DNA of 64,000 nucleotides from Desulfatitalea alkaliphila (GTDB lineage: Bacteria; Desulfobacterota; Desulfobacteria; Desulfobacterales; Desulfosarcinaceae). The position numbers and the translations under genes are program-made. Positions 26,308 to 36,271 of the stretch are shown here, one piece after another; position 1 is the first letter of the stretch; the number at the start of each line of letters is the position of its first letter. The stretch lies in contig NZ_JALJRB010000008.1 of NCBI RefSeq assembly GCF_022968795.1, positions 124,001 to 188,000 of the forward strand, in the 5' to 3' direction. Under the pieces are notes generated by a model, which was given only the letters and a program-made list of their open reading frames with translations, had not been told where the DNA came from and did not search any database.

Positions 26308-28944
26308 ATGCCTGAAACCAATATACAACCTGCTGCCCCGTGGCGGCAAAAATTGCACCGCTTTTTCATGGGTCTGCTCAAAGGCACCCATCAGTACTAT
26401 CTATTCCACCTGCCCCCGCGCAACGGCTTGCTGCCATTGATGTTCAAATGGTTTTTCCGCGGCATTACCATCGACCAGCAACATTTGAACATTCTCAAAT
26501 CATTGCCGCCGGACGCCGTAGTGGTCTACACCATCAAATACCGCAGCTATTTCGAATATCTCTTCTACCATACCCGCTACCGGGAAGAAAAAGTGCCGGT
26601 TCCCGAGCTGGGATTCGGGCTGCGCCCCTGGCTGGTGCAACCGGTATCCCGGGTCCTGCGCTGTTTCCTGGCGCATCTGCACTGGCTCGCCACCCGGCGT
26701 CAGTGGTTGGATCCGTACACCAGCGGCTATTGGCGTCAAATGCTGCTGGACGGCCGGGCCGCCATTCTACCCCTGGTGGAAAAACACGGCTTTTATCGCC
26801 GCTTTGTCAAGGCCCAAGCCGATCCTTTGCGTTTTCTGATCGAATTGCAGCGCACCATCGATCGCCCGATCCATATCGTGCCCCACCTGATGTTTTTCAG
26901 CAAGCTCCCCGAATCGGCCACACCCCGCCTGCGGGATGTGATTTTCGGCACCGAGCAGCGTCCGGGCATGCTGCGGCGCACATTGACCCTCTTCCGCCAG
27001 CCGGGCAAGGTGTTCGCGGAAATCAGTCAACCCCTTGATCTGCGCCTTTTCCTGAACTCCTCGGCCGGCAGCGAAGAGAGCCCCGAATATCAGGCATTGC
27101 TGCTGCGCCGCCGGCTGTTGCAACAGCACAACCGTCATCGCCAGAGCATCACCGGGCCGGTCGTCAAATCCCATGAGGAGTTCAAAGAGAGCATCCTGTC
27201 GGGGCAGCGGCTCAGGGAGTTCATGACCCAATACAGCGATGGCCGCAACCAACCCCTGCGGGAGGTGCGCAAGCAGGCCGACAGCTACCTGGACGAAATC
27301 GCCGCCAAGTACAACCCCACCTTCATCAATTTCGCCTGCATACCGGTCAATTGGCTGCTGAACACCATGTATGACGGTATTGTTTTGGACAAGGAGGGAC
27401 TGCAGCGGGCCAAGACCATGTCGCGCAAGGGGCCGCTGATCCTCATCCCGTGCCACAAGAGTCACATGGACTACATCATCCTCTCCTATATGCTCTATCG
27501 CAACAACATGCCGGCGCCGCACATCGCCGCCGGCAAGAACCTCTCCTTTTGGCCCATGGGTCCCATTTTCCGTGCCGGCGGCGCCTTTTTCATCCGTCGC
27601 ACATTCAGCGGCGCAGCGGTCTATTCCCGGATTTTCGCCGAATACATCCACAAATTGCTCGAAGACGGCTTCAATATCGAATTGTTCATCGAAGGCGGCC
27701 GCAGCCGCACCGGCAAGCTTTTGATGCCCAAACTGGGTTTTCTGACCTTGTTGCTCAACGCCTTCAAGGCCGGCGCCTCTGAGGACATGATCTTCGTGCC
27801 GATTTTCATCGGCTACGACCAGGTCGTGGAGGAGTCGGCTTACCTGCAGGAGCTCACCGGCGGCAGCAAGGAGCCCGAAAGCCTATCCAAGGTGCTGCAG
27901 GCGCGCCGCTTTCTCAAGCGGCGTTACGGCAAGATCTACATCAATTTCCACGAGCCCATCTCATTGCGGGAGCTGCTGGAGACCAACGACCTGGAACTGC
28001 CGACGATGAACAGCAAGGATCAAAACGCCCTCTGCCGCAATCTGGGTTGGCGGGTGATCAATGCCATCGACAAGGTCAGCGTGGTCACGCCCCACGCCTT
28101 GGTGGCGTCGGCGGCCTTGAACTGCGCCACCCCCCGCTTCAGCGCCGATGAACTGATGCAAATCGTGGCGCTTTACACGGACATCCTGTTCGCCCAGAAG
28201 GTCAAGCTGACCGATACTCTGATGCTGGATCCGCCCCGCGCTTGCGCCCAGGCATTGGAAAACTATGTACAGCGCAAAATCATCGAGGCGGCACCCGTCG
28301 ACAAGGCCGCACCGCCCGAAACCACCCAATACATCCTTCCGCCGCACAAACGGTTGCAGCTAGAATACTACAAGAACAACTGCATCGCCCATTTCGTGCC
28401 GGCGGCTTTCACGGCCGCTGCCATTCTGGAAAAAGACGCCTTTCAGTTTTCCGCCGCCGACCTGCAGGAGCGCTACCGGTTCCTGCAAAATTTTTTCAAG
28501 TACGAATTCGCCTTCGACCTGGATGTGAGTGAAGATCGGTTCATGCGTAAAACCATCAAGGCGTTCATCGACGAAGCCATGCTGATCCCCCATCAGACCC
28601 TGCCGGACACCTACCAGATCACCGCCGCCGGCTTTCGCAAGCTCAAAAGCTTCGCCCGCTTCCTGCTCACCTATTTCGAATCCTACTGGGTGGTGCTCAC
28701 CTTTTTCAAACAGACACCGCGCGGTGACAGCAACGGCAAGGATCGGATGAAAAAAATCCAGGCCTTGGGCAAATCGATGCTGCGCAACCATGAGTTGGTG
28801 CTGAGCGAATCGTTGTCCGCCATCAACTACGACAACGCCATCAGCTTCTTCACCACCAACGGCGTGCGCGGCGCGGAAAACAGCGACAAAATCGAATCCT
28901 TTGAGCAGACCATTCGCAGATTCCTGTATTTGATCAAACAATGA
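26308..28944 (+). CDS. plsB: Glycerol-3-phosphate 1-O-acyltransferase, PlsB type
   Basis: 878 aa from MPETNIQPA (AGG upstream); a GTG 51 bases earlier is less likely. It has the acyltransferase boxes: HKSHMDYIILSYML (H383-x4-D388), GAFFIRRTFSG, FIEGGRSRTGKLLMPKLGFL (about 462) and FVPIFIGYDQVVEE. Length and layout match PlsB, which puts the first acyl chain on glycerol-3-phosphate at the inner membrane. The N-terminal ~300 residues and the C-terminal domain are also PlsB-like. It overlaps the next gene by 4 bases. Confidence 0.93.
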   Translation: MPETNIQPAAPWRQKLHRFFMGLLKGTHQYYLFHLPPRNGLLPLMFKWFFRGITIDQQHLNILKSLPPDAVVVYTIKYRSYFEYLFYHTRYREEKVPVPELGFGLRPWLVQPVSRVLRCFLAHLHWLATRRQWLDPYTSGYWRQMLLDGRAAILPLVEKHGFYRRFVKAQADPLRFLIELQRTIDRPIHIVPHLMFFSKLPESATPRLRDVIFGTEQRPGMLRRTLTLFRQPGKVFAEISQPLDLRLFLNSSAGSEESPEYQALLLRRRLLQQHNRHRQSITGPVVKSHEEFKESILSGQRLREFMTQYSDGRNQPLREVRKQADSYLDEIAAKYNPTFINFACIPVNWLLNTMYDGIVLDKEGLQRAKTMSRKGPLILIPCHKSHMDYIILSYMLYRNNMPAPHIAAGKNLSFWPMGPIFRAGGAFFIRRTFSGAAVYSRIFAEYIHKLLEDGFNIELFIEGGRSRTGKLLMPKLGFLTLLLNAFKAGASEDMIFVPIFIGYDQVVEESAYLQELTGGSKEPESLSKVLQARRFLKRRYGKIYINFHEPISLRELLETNDLELPTMNSKDQNALCRNLGWRVINAIDKVSVVTPHALVASAALNCATPRFSADELMQIVALYTDILFAQKVKLTDTLMLDPPRACAQALENYVQRKIIEAAPVDKAAPPETTQYILPPHKRLQLEYYKNNCIAHFVPAAFTAAAILEKDAFQFSAADLQERYRFLQNFFKYEFAFDLDVSEDRFMRKTIKAFIDEAMLIPHQTLPDTYQITAAGFRKLKSFARFLLTYFESYWVVLTFFKQTPRGDSNGKDRMKKIQALGKSMLRNHELVLSESLSAINYDNAISFFTTNGVRGAENSDKIESFEQTIRRFLYLIKQ

Positions 28945-30662
28945 AGGCCATGGTTCTCGCCGCCGGCCGGGGCACGCGCCTGCTGCCGTACACCCGGCAC
29001 ACCCCCAAGCCGCTGTTCACCCTGGGCGGCCGGCCCCTGCTCGCCCTGATTCTCGAGCGCCTGCAGCAGGCCGGTTGCCGAGAGGTGATGATCAACACCC
29101 ATCACCTGCACGAACAGATCGAAGCCCTGGTCAATGAAGGCGACTACCGTATGGCATTGCACACGGTCCACGAACCGCAAATCCTGGGCACCGGCGGCGC
29201 CTTGCGCAATGTGGCCGACTACTGGTCCCAAGGTCCTTTGTTGGTGGTCAACGCCGACATCGTCAGCGACATCGACCTGACGGCCCTCTGGGCGTGCCAT
29301 TGCACGGAGGGCCATGCGGTCACCATGGCCATGCACCATCACCCCGACTTCAACAACGTGGCCGTGGATGACGACGAATTCGTGACGGGCTTCGATGCCG
29401 CGACCGCCACCGCTCCCACGACGCATCCCATGGCGTTCACCGGCATTCATGTGCTCTCGCCCCGGGTGCTCGACTTTCTGCCCCCATCGGGTCCGGCCCA
29501 CATCATCGACGCCTATGCCCGCATGCTGCAAGCCGGCCTGCGCATCAAAGCCCACGTGGTCCGGGACCATTACTGGCGGGATATCGGCGCCCCCGAGGCC
29601 TACCGGGAGGCCGCATGCGATGCCATGGTCCCCGCCGCCTTCGCCGACGCCTTTGCGCGACCCCCCGAAGGGCCGGTCCGCTGCCGGCCCCTGCAGGGAG
29701 ATGGATCGGACCGCCGCTGGTTCCGTCTCCAATCCGGCCGGCACAGCCTGGTCATGGTGGATCATGGCATTCGCACCCAACGGGACGCGTGTCTCGAAGT
29801 CGATGCCTTCGTGGCCATCGGCCGGCACCTGCACGCCCGGGGCGTGGCCGTTCCCCGAATCCACGGTTACGACACCTTCGCCGGCTTGGTGTTCCTGGAA
29901 GACCTGGGTGACCGCCATCTGCAGACAGTCGTCCAAAACGCGGCGGTCGGCGAGATCGGCGACCGCTATCGGGAAGTGATCGACCGGTGGCGGACCATGG
30001 CCCTGGCGGGTGCCGAAGGCTTCGATACCGCATGGACTTATCAAAGCGCCTTTTATGACCGCCGGTTGATCCTCCAGCGGGAGTGCCGCTATTTCCTGGA
30101 AGCTTTTGTCCAAGGATACCTCGGCCTGCAGGTGCCCTATGACCATCTGGCGGCGGAGTTCGATGCCCTGGCCGATTACACCCTGGCCGCCGCCTGGAAC
30201 GGCTTCATGCACCGGGATCTGCAATCGCGCAACATTATGCTGGGGCCGAGGGGGGTGTGCTTCATCGATTTTCAGGGAGGCCGCGTCGGTCCGCTGCAAT
30301 ACGACCTGGCTTCGCTGCTCATCGATCCCTACGTGAACCTGCCGCACCGCTTGCAGGCGGATCTGCTGGATTACGCCCTCCGGCGATTGCAGCGACGTTG
30401 CGACGTGCCGCCGGACCTTTTCCGCAAGGGGTACGCCGCTTGCACCGTCACCCGCGGCCTGCAAATGCTGGGCGCCTTCGCCTTCCTGAGCCGGGTCAAG
30501 GGCAAAATGCACTTCGCGGCCCACATCCCCACAGCCCTGGCTACGTTGCGCCACCGCCTGGAACGCCTGGCGCCTGTCTTGCCGCTGCCCGATCTGACGG
30601 CCCTGGTGGCGCGCATCAGCGCTTCACAACGTATCACAAACAAACAAGGAGGCTTGCCATGA
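28941..30662 (+). CDS. Nucleotidyltransferase-sugar kinase fusion (MurU-AmgK-like), MurNAc recycling
   Basis: 573 aa. Residues 1-235 form a sugar-1-phosphate nucleotidyltransferase: MVLAAGRGTRLLPYT, TPKPL, EPQILGTGGALRN and VVNADIVSDID. Residues ~245-560 form an aminoglycoside-phosphotransferase-like kinase with FMHRDLQSRNIML (about 423) and CFIDFQGGRVGPLQYDL. Separate proteins of these families are MurU (UDP-MurNAc from MurNAc-1-P) and AmgK (anomeric MurNAc/GlcNAc kinase) in the Pseudomonas recycling shortcut. Here both steps are in one chain, with the transferase first. It overlaps plsB and dapB by 4 bases each. Substrate is inferred from family and from the NamZ-like gene upstream. Confidence 0.85.
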   Translation: MKAMVLAAGRGTRLLPYTRHTPKPLFTLGGRPLLALILERLQQAGCREVMINTHHLHEQIEALVNEGDYRMALHTVHEPQILGTGGALRNVADYWSQGPLLVVNADIVSDIDLTALWACHCTEGHAVTMAMHHHPDFNNVAVDDDEFVTGFDAATATAPTTHPMAFTGIHVLSPRVLDFLPPSGPAHIIDAYARMLQAGLRIKAHVVRDHYWRDIGAPEAYREAACDAMVPAAFADAFARPPEGPVRCRPLQGDGSDRRWFRLQSGRHSLVMVDHGIRTQRDACLEVDAFVAIGRHLHARGVAVPRIHGYDTFAGLVFLEDLGDRHLQTVVQNAAVGEIGDRYREVIDRWRTMALAGAEGFDTAWTYQSAFYDRRLILQRECRYFLEAFVQGYLGLQVPYDHLAAEFDALADYTLAAAWNGFMHRDLQSRNIMLGPRGVCFIDFQGGRVGPLQYDLASLLIDPYVNLPHRLQADLLDYALRRLQRRCDVPPDLFRKGYAACTVTRGLQMLGAFAFLSRVKGKMHFAAHIPTALATLRHRLERLAPVLPLPDLTALVARISASQRITNKQGGLP

Positions 30663-31498
30663 ACCCCATCCCCGTCATGATCAACGGCCTGCCCGGCAAC
30701 GTGGCCCGTGTGATCGCCACCCACATCATGGCCGATGCGGCAATGCAATTGTTGCCCTTCAGCCTGACCGGACCGGAAATCGATATCGCTCATTGTCATC
30801 TGGCGGAAACGCCCATCGCGCTGATCCGACCGGAAGCACGGGAAGAACGCATCGCCGCGATCAAGACCGCGCATCCGGGCCTCATCAGCGTCGATTTCAC
30901 CCATCCCACGGCGGTCAACGCCAATGCCGAATTCTACTGCCGTTTCGGGCTGCCCTTCGTGATGGGCACCACCGGCGGTGATCGCGATGCGCTGCTGCGC
31001 ACCGTTGTCGACAACGGCGGCCTGGCCGTCATCGCCCCCAACATGGCCAAACAGATTGTCGGGTTCCAGGCCATGATGGCCCACGCGGCCGACACCTTTC
31101 CCAATCTGTTCCAGAACTATCAACTGACCATCCGGGAGAGTCACCAGGCCGGCAAGGCCGACACCAGCGGCACGGCCAAGGCCATGGTTACATACTTCAA
31201 CCGCATGGGGGTCGCCTTCAACACGGACCAGATCCAGAAGGAGCGCGATCCCGAACGCCAAGCCAACCAGTGGGGCGTGCCCCCCGAACACCTGGGCGGC
31301 CACGCCTGGCACACCTACACCCTCACCTCTCCCGACGGCACGGCCCGTTTCGAGTTCAGCCACAACGTCAACGGGCGCGACATCTACGGAGAAGGCACAC
31401 GGGATGCGATACGGTTTCTGGCGCGCAAAGTCGCCGACGGGGAAAAGGGCCGGGTCTATTCCATGGTCGATGTATTGAAGGCGGGTGGCATCGGCTGA
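30659..31498 (+). CDS. dapB: 4-hydroxy-tetrahydrodipicolinate reductase (DapB), plant/long-type variant
   Basis: 279 aa from an ATG with AAGGAGG upstream, overlapping the previous stop (ATGA). The nucleotide-binding loop reads VMINGLPGNVARVIATHI rather than the usual GxxGxMG. FVMGTTGGDRDAL, APNMAKQIVGFQAMM and RESHQAGKADTSGTAKAM (substrate-binding H/K/D/SGTA) are present. It reduces HTPA in lysine/diaminopimelate synthesis, which fits the neighbouring cell-wall gene. The divergent Rossmann loop matches the DapB branch also found in plants. Confidence 0.88.
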   Translation: MNPIPVMINGLPGNVARVIATHIMADAAMQLLPFSLTGPEIDIAHCHLAETPIALIRPEAREERIAAIKTAHPGLISVDFTHPTAVNANAEFYCRFGLPFVMGTTGGDRDALLRTVVDNGGLAVIAPNMAKQIVGFQAMMAHAADTFPNLFQNYQLTIRESHQAGKADTSGTAKAMVTYFNRMGVAFNTDQIQKERDPERQANQWGVPPEHLGGHAWHTYTLTSPDGTARFEFSHNVNGRDIYGEGTRDAIRFLARKVADGEKGRVYSMVDVLKAGGIG

Positions 31499-31556
31499 AC
31501 GGCGGAAGAGGTGACAGTCAAAGCACGGAAATGCGGCGAAGATCCTTGAAGGCCGT

Positions 31557-33503
31557 TCATGCGCCGTCGCTGACAAGCGGTGGCAAGGGCACATGCAGCA
31601 AGCCGCAGACGGTTCGCAGCAGTTCGCCCTCGGCCACGGTGATTCGGCCGTCGTGCATCATGGTGGCCACCAACGCCTTGATCAACTCCTCTTTAGCGGA
31701 CAGGGACAGACCATCCAAGCGCTGCAGGGCGCCGTCCAAGGCCGCGATCCAGTTCCGGGGCGGATTGTAATCCGGTGCATTGCGCGCGCCGTAGAGAACG
31801 GCCAGTCCGGTATGAAACGCCTGCCGGGCCGCGGTTTCATCCCCGTGGCCGAGGGCGGCGATGACGGAGAACAGATCGGCCACCGCGGGGCCGCACTGTT
31901 TCAACAGGGTGCGGCCGGCGGTCCGCGCACGACCGGGCGCCAGAACATCGTTCACATGGCGGGCCAACAATCGGCCCAGGGCATACTCGAACACCGTGAC
32001 CCGGCCGTCCGCCTGTACCAATTCATCTACCAGCGGCAACAGCGCCTTGAGCGATTCCGGCGTGCGGCGGCGCAGGGTCGGCATCGAAAGCGCCAGCAGA
32101 GGCAACCGATGGCGCGGATCCAGATCCCGGGTCAGCGGCGCCAAAGCCGACACCCGGGTCATGCCGGCCACACTGATCCGTCCTTGCAAAAGGGATAGCT
32201 GACGACCGCGGAGATCCGATTGATCCCCCAGCAACAGGGACAACAACAGGGGCACCACCGCCTCGCTGTCATGAGCGGCCGCATACAACGCAGGGGGCAG
32301 TTTGCGGCGCAACCTCGCCGCCAGGGCCTGGCGCCCCGGGTCGGGTTGGTCCACGTCGGCCAGCAGGGTGCCCATCACCACCGCTTGGGGAATCGCCCCC
32401 CCGCCCATGCCGGGTATTTTCGCAGCCTGCAACGGATCTTTGCGCCGCTCCGGAACAGGCTGCTCCGGACCGGCTGCCACGCTGCCCCGGCCAAGCTGTT
32501 TGCGCAGCGTCTCGATCTCCTCCGCCTGGAAGCCGGGCTCGATAGCCCGAATACGCTTTTCCAGCGGGGGATGGGTGGCCCAAAGCCCGATCAGCGAACG
32601 CACGCCGTCGGCAAAAAGCATGTGGCTCACCTCTTCGGTGTCGGGCGCCTGCAGGCGCGACCCGCCCTCCAGGGCGGCAATCTTCTTCAAAGCTCCGGCA
32701 ATTGCGGTCGGCTGGCGGGTGAATTGCACCGCCGCGGCATCGGCCAGAAACTCCCTTTGCCGGGACACCGACGCTTTGATCAAACGGCCGAAAAAGACCC
32801 CGATACCCCCCAGCAGATAGAGGGCCAAACCCAACAACACAATGCCGCCGGCATTGCGGTTGTTGCCCCGAATGCGACCGAAGCGGCCGCCCCTTAAAAG
32901 AATACGGCCGATGATACCGATCACCAGGATCCCGAACAGCACCCCCATCAAACGGATATTGAGCCGCATATCGCCGTTGACGATGTGGCTGAATTCGTGG
33001 GCCACCACCCCTTGCAACTCTTCCCGATTCAAGTGGTTCAGGGTGCCGCGGGTCACCGCCACCACGGCATCCGCCGGGCCATAGCCGGCGGCAAAGGCGT
33101 TGATGCCCGCCTCCTTTTCCATCACATAAATGGCGGGAACCGATACGCCGGCGGCCAACGCGGTCTCCTCCACCACATTGCGCAACCGGCGCGTTTGCAG
33201 GTCGCTGGTTTCGGGGGGCACCGGTGTCGCTCCGAGTGCATCGGCCACGGCACTGCCGCCGCTGCCCAGACGGGCCACGCGGTAGGCCGTGGCGCCGCCG
33301 ACCAGGGCCAGGGTACCCAAGGTGATGAGGGTCAACACCCCCTTGTGGCCGGCCAGCCCTTGCCAGCCGTTGTCCATCAACCCCATGGCCAGGGCCATGG
33401 CGAAATTGACACCCGCCACAATGGCCAGCACCGCCAGGACGAACAGCAAAATCAACAACCCGGTCCGGCGGCGGGCGCGCGCTTGATGTTCGAAGAAGTT
33501 CAT
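31557..33503 (-). CDS. M48-family (HtpX-like) membrane zinc metalloprotease with C-terminal extension
   Basis: 648 aa. Two N-terminal membrane helices (about 15-42 and 56-74), then the protease domain with VPAIYVMEKEAGINAFAAGY and the zinc site HEFSH (169-173). Two more helices lie at about 190-210 and 225-245, and GLWATHPPLEKRIRAIEP is the third-ligand region. About 310 extra residues follow, Ala/Leu-rich and probably helical, with no family I recognise. It shares an operon with a LemA protein (overlap 4 bases), a widespread pairing in membrane quality control. Confidence 0.9.
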   Translation of the reverse strand: MNFFEHQARARRRTGLLILLFVLAVLAIVAGVNFAMALAMGLMDNGWQGLAGHKGVLTLITLGTLALVGGATAYRVARLGSGGSAVADALGATPVPPETSDLQTRRLRNVVEETALAAGVSVPAIYVMEKEAGINAFAAGYGPADAVVAVTRGTLNHLNREELQGVVAHEFSHIVNGDMRLNIRLMGVLFGILVIGIIGRILLRGGRFGRIRGNNRNAGGIVLLGLALYLLGGIGVFFGRLIKASVSRQREFLADAAAVQFTRQPTAIAGALKKIAALEGGSRLQAPDTEEVSHMLFADGVRSLIGLWATHPPLEKRIRAIEPGFQAEEIETLRKQLGRGSVAAGPEQPVPERRKDPLQAAKIPGMGGGAIPQAVVMGTLLADVDQPDPGRQALAARLRRKLPPALYAAAHDSEAVVPLLLSLLLGDQSDLRGRQLSLLQGRISVAGMTRVSALAPLTRDLDPRHRLPLLALSMPTLRRRTPESLKALLPLVDELVQADGRVTVFEYALGRLLARHVNDVLAPGRARTAGRTLLKQCGPAVADLFSVIAALGHGDETAARQAFHTGLAVLYGARNAPDYNPPRNWIAALDGALQRLDGLSLSAKEELIKALVATMMHDGRITVAEGELLRTVCGLLHVPLPPLVSDGA

Positions 33504-34081
33504 TTAAAGGAGACGCGGGGCACCTCGCGCTTGGCCGGATCGTCGATCTCCAGCAGCGCGGCCGCTTTGAAGTTGAACAGGCCGGCAATCAGGTTGCCGG
33601 GAAACTGTTCACGCACAATGTTGTAGGCCATCACCGCATCGTTGAAGCCCTGCCGGGAAAAAGCCACCCGGTTTTCGGTGCTGGTCAACTCCTCGGAGAG
33701 CTGCATCATGTTCTGGTTGGCTTTCAGATCCGGGTAGGCCTCGGACAGGGCGAACAGCCGCCCCAAGGCGCCGGACAGCCCCTGCTCGGCCCGGGAAAGG
33801 CGAGCGATGGCATCCGGATCGTCGGGATGGGCAGCAGCCTGTTGCAGGTTGTTCACCGCCGCATTGCGCGCCTGGATCACCGCCTCCAGGGTTTCCCGCT
33901 CGTGCTGCATGTATCCCTTGGCCACCTCCACCAAGTTGGGGATCAGATCATGGCGCCGGGTCAACTGCACATCGATCTGGGCGAAGGCGTTCTTATATCG
34001 GTTGCGCAGCGCCACCAATCGGTTGTAGAGCACCACCACCAGACCGACGATGGCCACCAAAAGACCAAAAATCCATAGCAT
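33500..34081 (-). CDS. lemA: LemA family protein
   Basis: 193 aa. One N-terminal membrane helix (about 2-18), then the typical YNRLVALRNRYKNAFAQIDVQLTRRHDLIPNLVEVAKGYM, long helices, and the C-terminal FNDAVMAYNIVREQFPGNLIAGLF. The bulk of LemA proteins lies outside the inner membrane. The biochemical role is not established. It is first in an operon with the M48 protease, with GGAGAG upstream. Confidence 0.93.
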   Translation of the reverse strand: MLWIFGLLVAIVGLVVVLYNRLVALRNRYKNAFAQIDVQLTRRHDLIPNLVEVAKGYMQHERETLEAVIQARNAAVNNLQQAAAHPDDPDAIARLSRAEQGLSGALGRLFALSEAYPDLKANQNMMQLSEELTSTENRVAFSRQGFNDAVMAYNIVREQFPGNLIAGLFNFKAAALLEIDDPAKREVPRVSFK

Positions 34082-34206
34082 GGCGTTTCTCTCCGTTTCT
34101 TTCGGTGAATAATGTTATGAAAATAAGCTAAAGGGTTGTGCAGGGCGCAGCGCCGCTGGTATGAGGAATTGAGTTGTGCACCCATGAACGGTCGTGGATA
34201 TCGCAT

Positions 34207-35454
34207 ATGATGCCGGATGCTGTCAAACGTTGGGTCATTTTTCTGATGGCCACCCTGCTGTTCGTTCTGTCCCAGTTCTACCGCTCCAGCATCGCCGTCA
34301 TCACCCCGGACTTAATGCGGGACCTGGCCGTCACTCCCCGCGGATTGAGCCTCATTTCCGCCGCCTTTTTCTATGCTTTCGCCCTGACCCAAATCCCCAT
34401 CACTATCTACCTGGATAAAATCGGCCCGCGGATCGCCATGACCGCCCTCTCCTTGGTGGCCGCCGGCGGCGCGCTGGTCTTCGCCGCCGGCCACACGGTA
34501 AATGTCTTGACCGCCGGCCGGATCCTGATGGGCATCGGCATGGCGTGCAATCTGATGGGAACGCTCAAACTGATCACCCTCTGGTTCACGCCCCTGCGTT
34601 TCGCCACCCTGTCCGCCATCGTCTTTTCCCTGGGCACCTTGGGCAATCTGGTGGCGGCCACCCCCCTGGTGCTGCTGACACAGGCACTGGGCTGGCGCCG
34701 GGCGTTCCTGGTCATCGCAGGATTCAATCTTTTGCTGACGCTGCTCTTTTATCTCATCGCCCGCGACGGACCGGCAACGTCACCCACCACGGCCCGAACG
34801 AAGGCGGCCGCCGGTCCGTCCCGCGCCATCTTCCACGACATGGGCCGTCTGTTCGGCCGCAAGGACTATTGGATCATCTCCCTGGGTACCTTTTGCCGTT
34901 ACGGCATCTTCGCCGCCGTACAGGCACTGTGGGCCGGTCCTTTCCTGATCCAGGCAATGGGAATCGCACCGGTACAGGCCGGCAATCTACTGGTTTTATT
35001 GAGTATTGGTTTGTTGGCGGGAAGTCCCTTGTGGGGTTGGCTCTCCGATGCGGTCCTGAAAAAACGCAAAGCCATCGTCATCGCGGGCCTTTTCAGCATG
35101 GGCCTGCTGCTTCTATTGCTCACCCGGCTCACACCCGAAACCGCCCTACCCGTTTTCGGCGTGCTCTTCTTCGCCTTCGGTTTTTGCAGCAGCGCGGGCA
35201 ATATCATGTACGCCCACATCAAGGAACGCATGCCCCCGGAAAATGCCGGCGCGGCCATGACCGGCATCAACTTCTTCACCATGACCGGGGTGGCCTTCTT
35301 CATGCAGGGGTTGGGCTACCTGCTGGCCTTGCGCCATCCTCAAACCGCATTGAGCGCCACGGCCTTCAACGAAATGTTTCTCCTGTGCGCCGTTTGCCTT
35401 TGGGTCACTGCCTCCGTCTATCTGGCAACGCGCGAAACATCGCCCGGGCGTTAA
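34207..35454 (+). CDS. Major facilitator superfamily transporter
   Basis: 415 aa from MMPDAVKR; an earlier in-frame start would add residues that do not look natural. About 12 membrane helices. MFS loop motif YLDKIGPRIAM between helices 2 and 3, and GRILMGIGMACNLMGTLKLIT. Closest in pattern to nitrate/oxalate-like or sugar-phosphate-like MFS carriers (RSSIAVITPDLMRDL at the start), but the substrate cannot be read. Divergent from lemA, convergent with pxpA. Confidence 0.85.
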   Translation: MMPDAVKRWVIFLMATLLFVLSQFYRSSIAVITPDLMRDLAVTPRGLSLISAAFFYAFALTQIPITIYLDKIGPRIAMTALSLVAAGGALVFAAGHTVNVLTAGRILMGIGMACNLMGTLKLITLWFTPLRFATLSAIVFSLGTLGNLVAATPLVLLTQALGWRRAFLVIAGFNLLLTLLFYLIARDGPATSPTTARTKAAAGPSRAIFHDMGRLFGRKDYWIISLGTFCRYGIFAAVQALWAGPFLIQAMGIAPVQAGNLLVLLSIGLLAGSPLWGWLSDAVLKKRKAIVIAGLFSMGLLLLLLTRLTPETALPVFGVLFFAFGFCSSAGNIMYAHIKERMPPENAGAAMTGINFFTMTGVAFFMQGLGYLLALRHPQTALSATAFNEMFLLCAVCLWVTASVYLATRETSPGR

Positions 35455-35475
35455 GGGCTCGCGAAAGAAATACCC

Positions 35476-36270
35476 TCAAGCATCACGCAGTCGCACGATC
35501 TCGGCCATGGGGGCCACGCCCACGCCGGCATCCAGCAATGTTTGTCGGATGGTGCCGGTCAGATTCACGGCGGCGGGATTGTCGCCATGCACGCAGAGGG
35601 TGTCCACCGTCAGTTCCAGCACCGAGCCGTCTTCTGCAACCACTTTGCCTTCGGCAGCCATCATCAGGGCCCTTTGGGCCACGGTTTGGGGATCCTCGAT
35701 CACCGCCCCCGGCTTGCGACGAGACACCAGCGTGCCGCGGGCGGTGTAGGCCCGGTCGGGAAAGGCTTCGAAGCAGACCTGCAGGCCGACTTCCGCCGCC
35801 ATGGCGCGCACCCGCGCGGCGTTTGCACCGGCCAGGGCCACCAGCAAAAGCCCCCTGTCCACGGCGGCCACCGCTTCGGCGATGGTGCGCGCCAGAGCCT
35901 CATCCTCCACCGCCATGTTGTACAGCCCGCCGTGGGGCTTGACGTGCTGCAGGGCAACGCCGTGAACACGGCAAAAGGCCTGCACGGCGCCGACCTGGTA
36001 AATCAAGTAGTTGCGCACCTCGGCGTTGCTGCAATGCATGTTGCGCCGGCCGAACCCCATCAAATCCGGGTATCCGGGATGGGCGCCGACACCGACCCCT
36101 TTGGCGGCAGCCATGGCCACGGTCCGATCCAGGACCATGGGATCACCGGCATGGAAACCGCAGGCGATATTGGCCGAACTGATGTGGCCCAGCACTGCCT
36201 CGTCCATGCCGATGGTATAAGCACCGAAGCTCTCCCCCATATCACAGTTGATATCCACAAGTTTTTGCAT
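35476..36270 (-). CDS. pxpA: 5-oxoprolinase subunit A (LamB/YcsF family)
   Basis: 264 aa. LVDINCDMGESFGAY and SSANIACGFHAGDPMVLDRTV, later GVGVGAHPGYPDLMGFGRR, are the family signatures; VKPHGGLYNMAV and TLCVHGDNPAAV are also present. PxpA works with PxpB and PxpC to open 5-oxoproline, but neither partner is nearby. It begins one base after the stop of dctM. Co-transcription with a TRAP transporter suggests use of an imported pyroglutamate-like or amide compound. Confidence 0.92.
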   Translation of the reverse strand: MQKLVDINCDMGESFGAYTIGMDEAVLGHISSANIACGFHAGDPMVLDRTVAMAAAKGVGVGAHPGYPDLMGFGRRNMHCSNAEVRNYLIYQVGAVQAFCRVHGVALQHVKPHGGLYNMAVEDEALARTIAEAVAAVDRGLLLVALAGANAARVRAMAAEVGLQVCFEAFPDRAYTARGTLVSRRKPGAVIEDPQTVAQRALMMAAEGKVVAEDGSVLELTVDTLCVHGDNPAAVNLTGTIRQTLLDAGVGVAPMAEIVRLRDA

Positions 36271-36271
36271 G

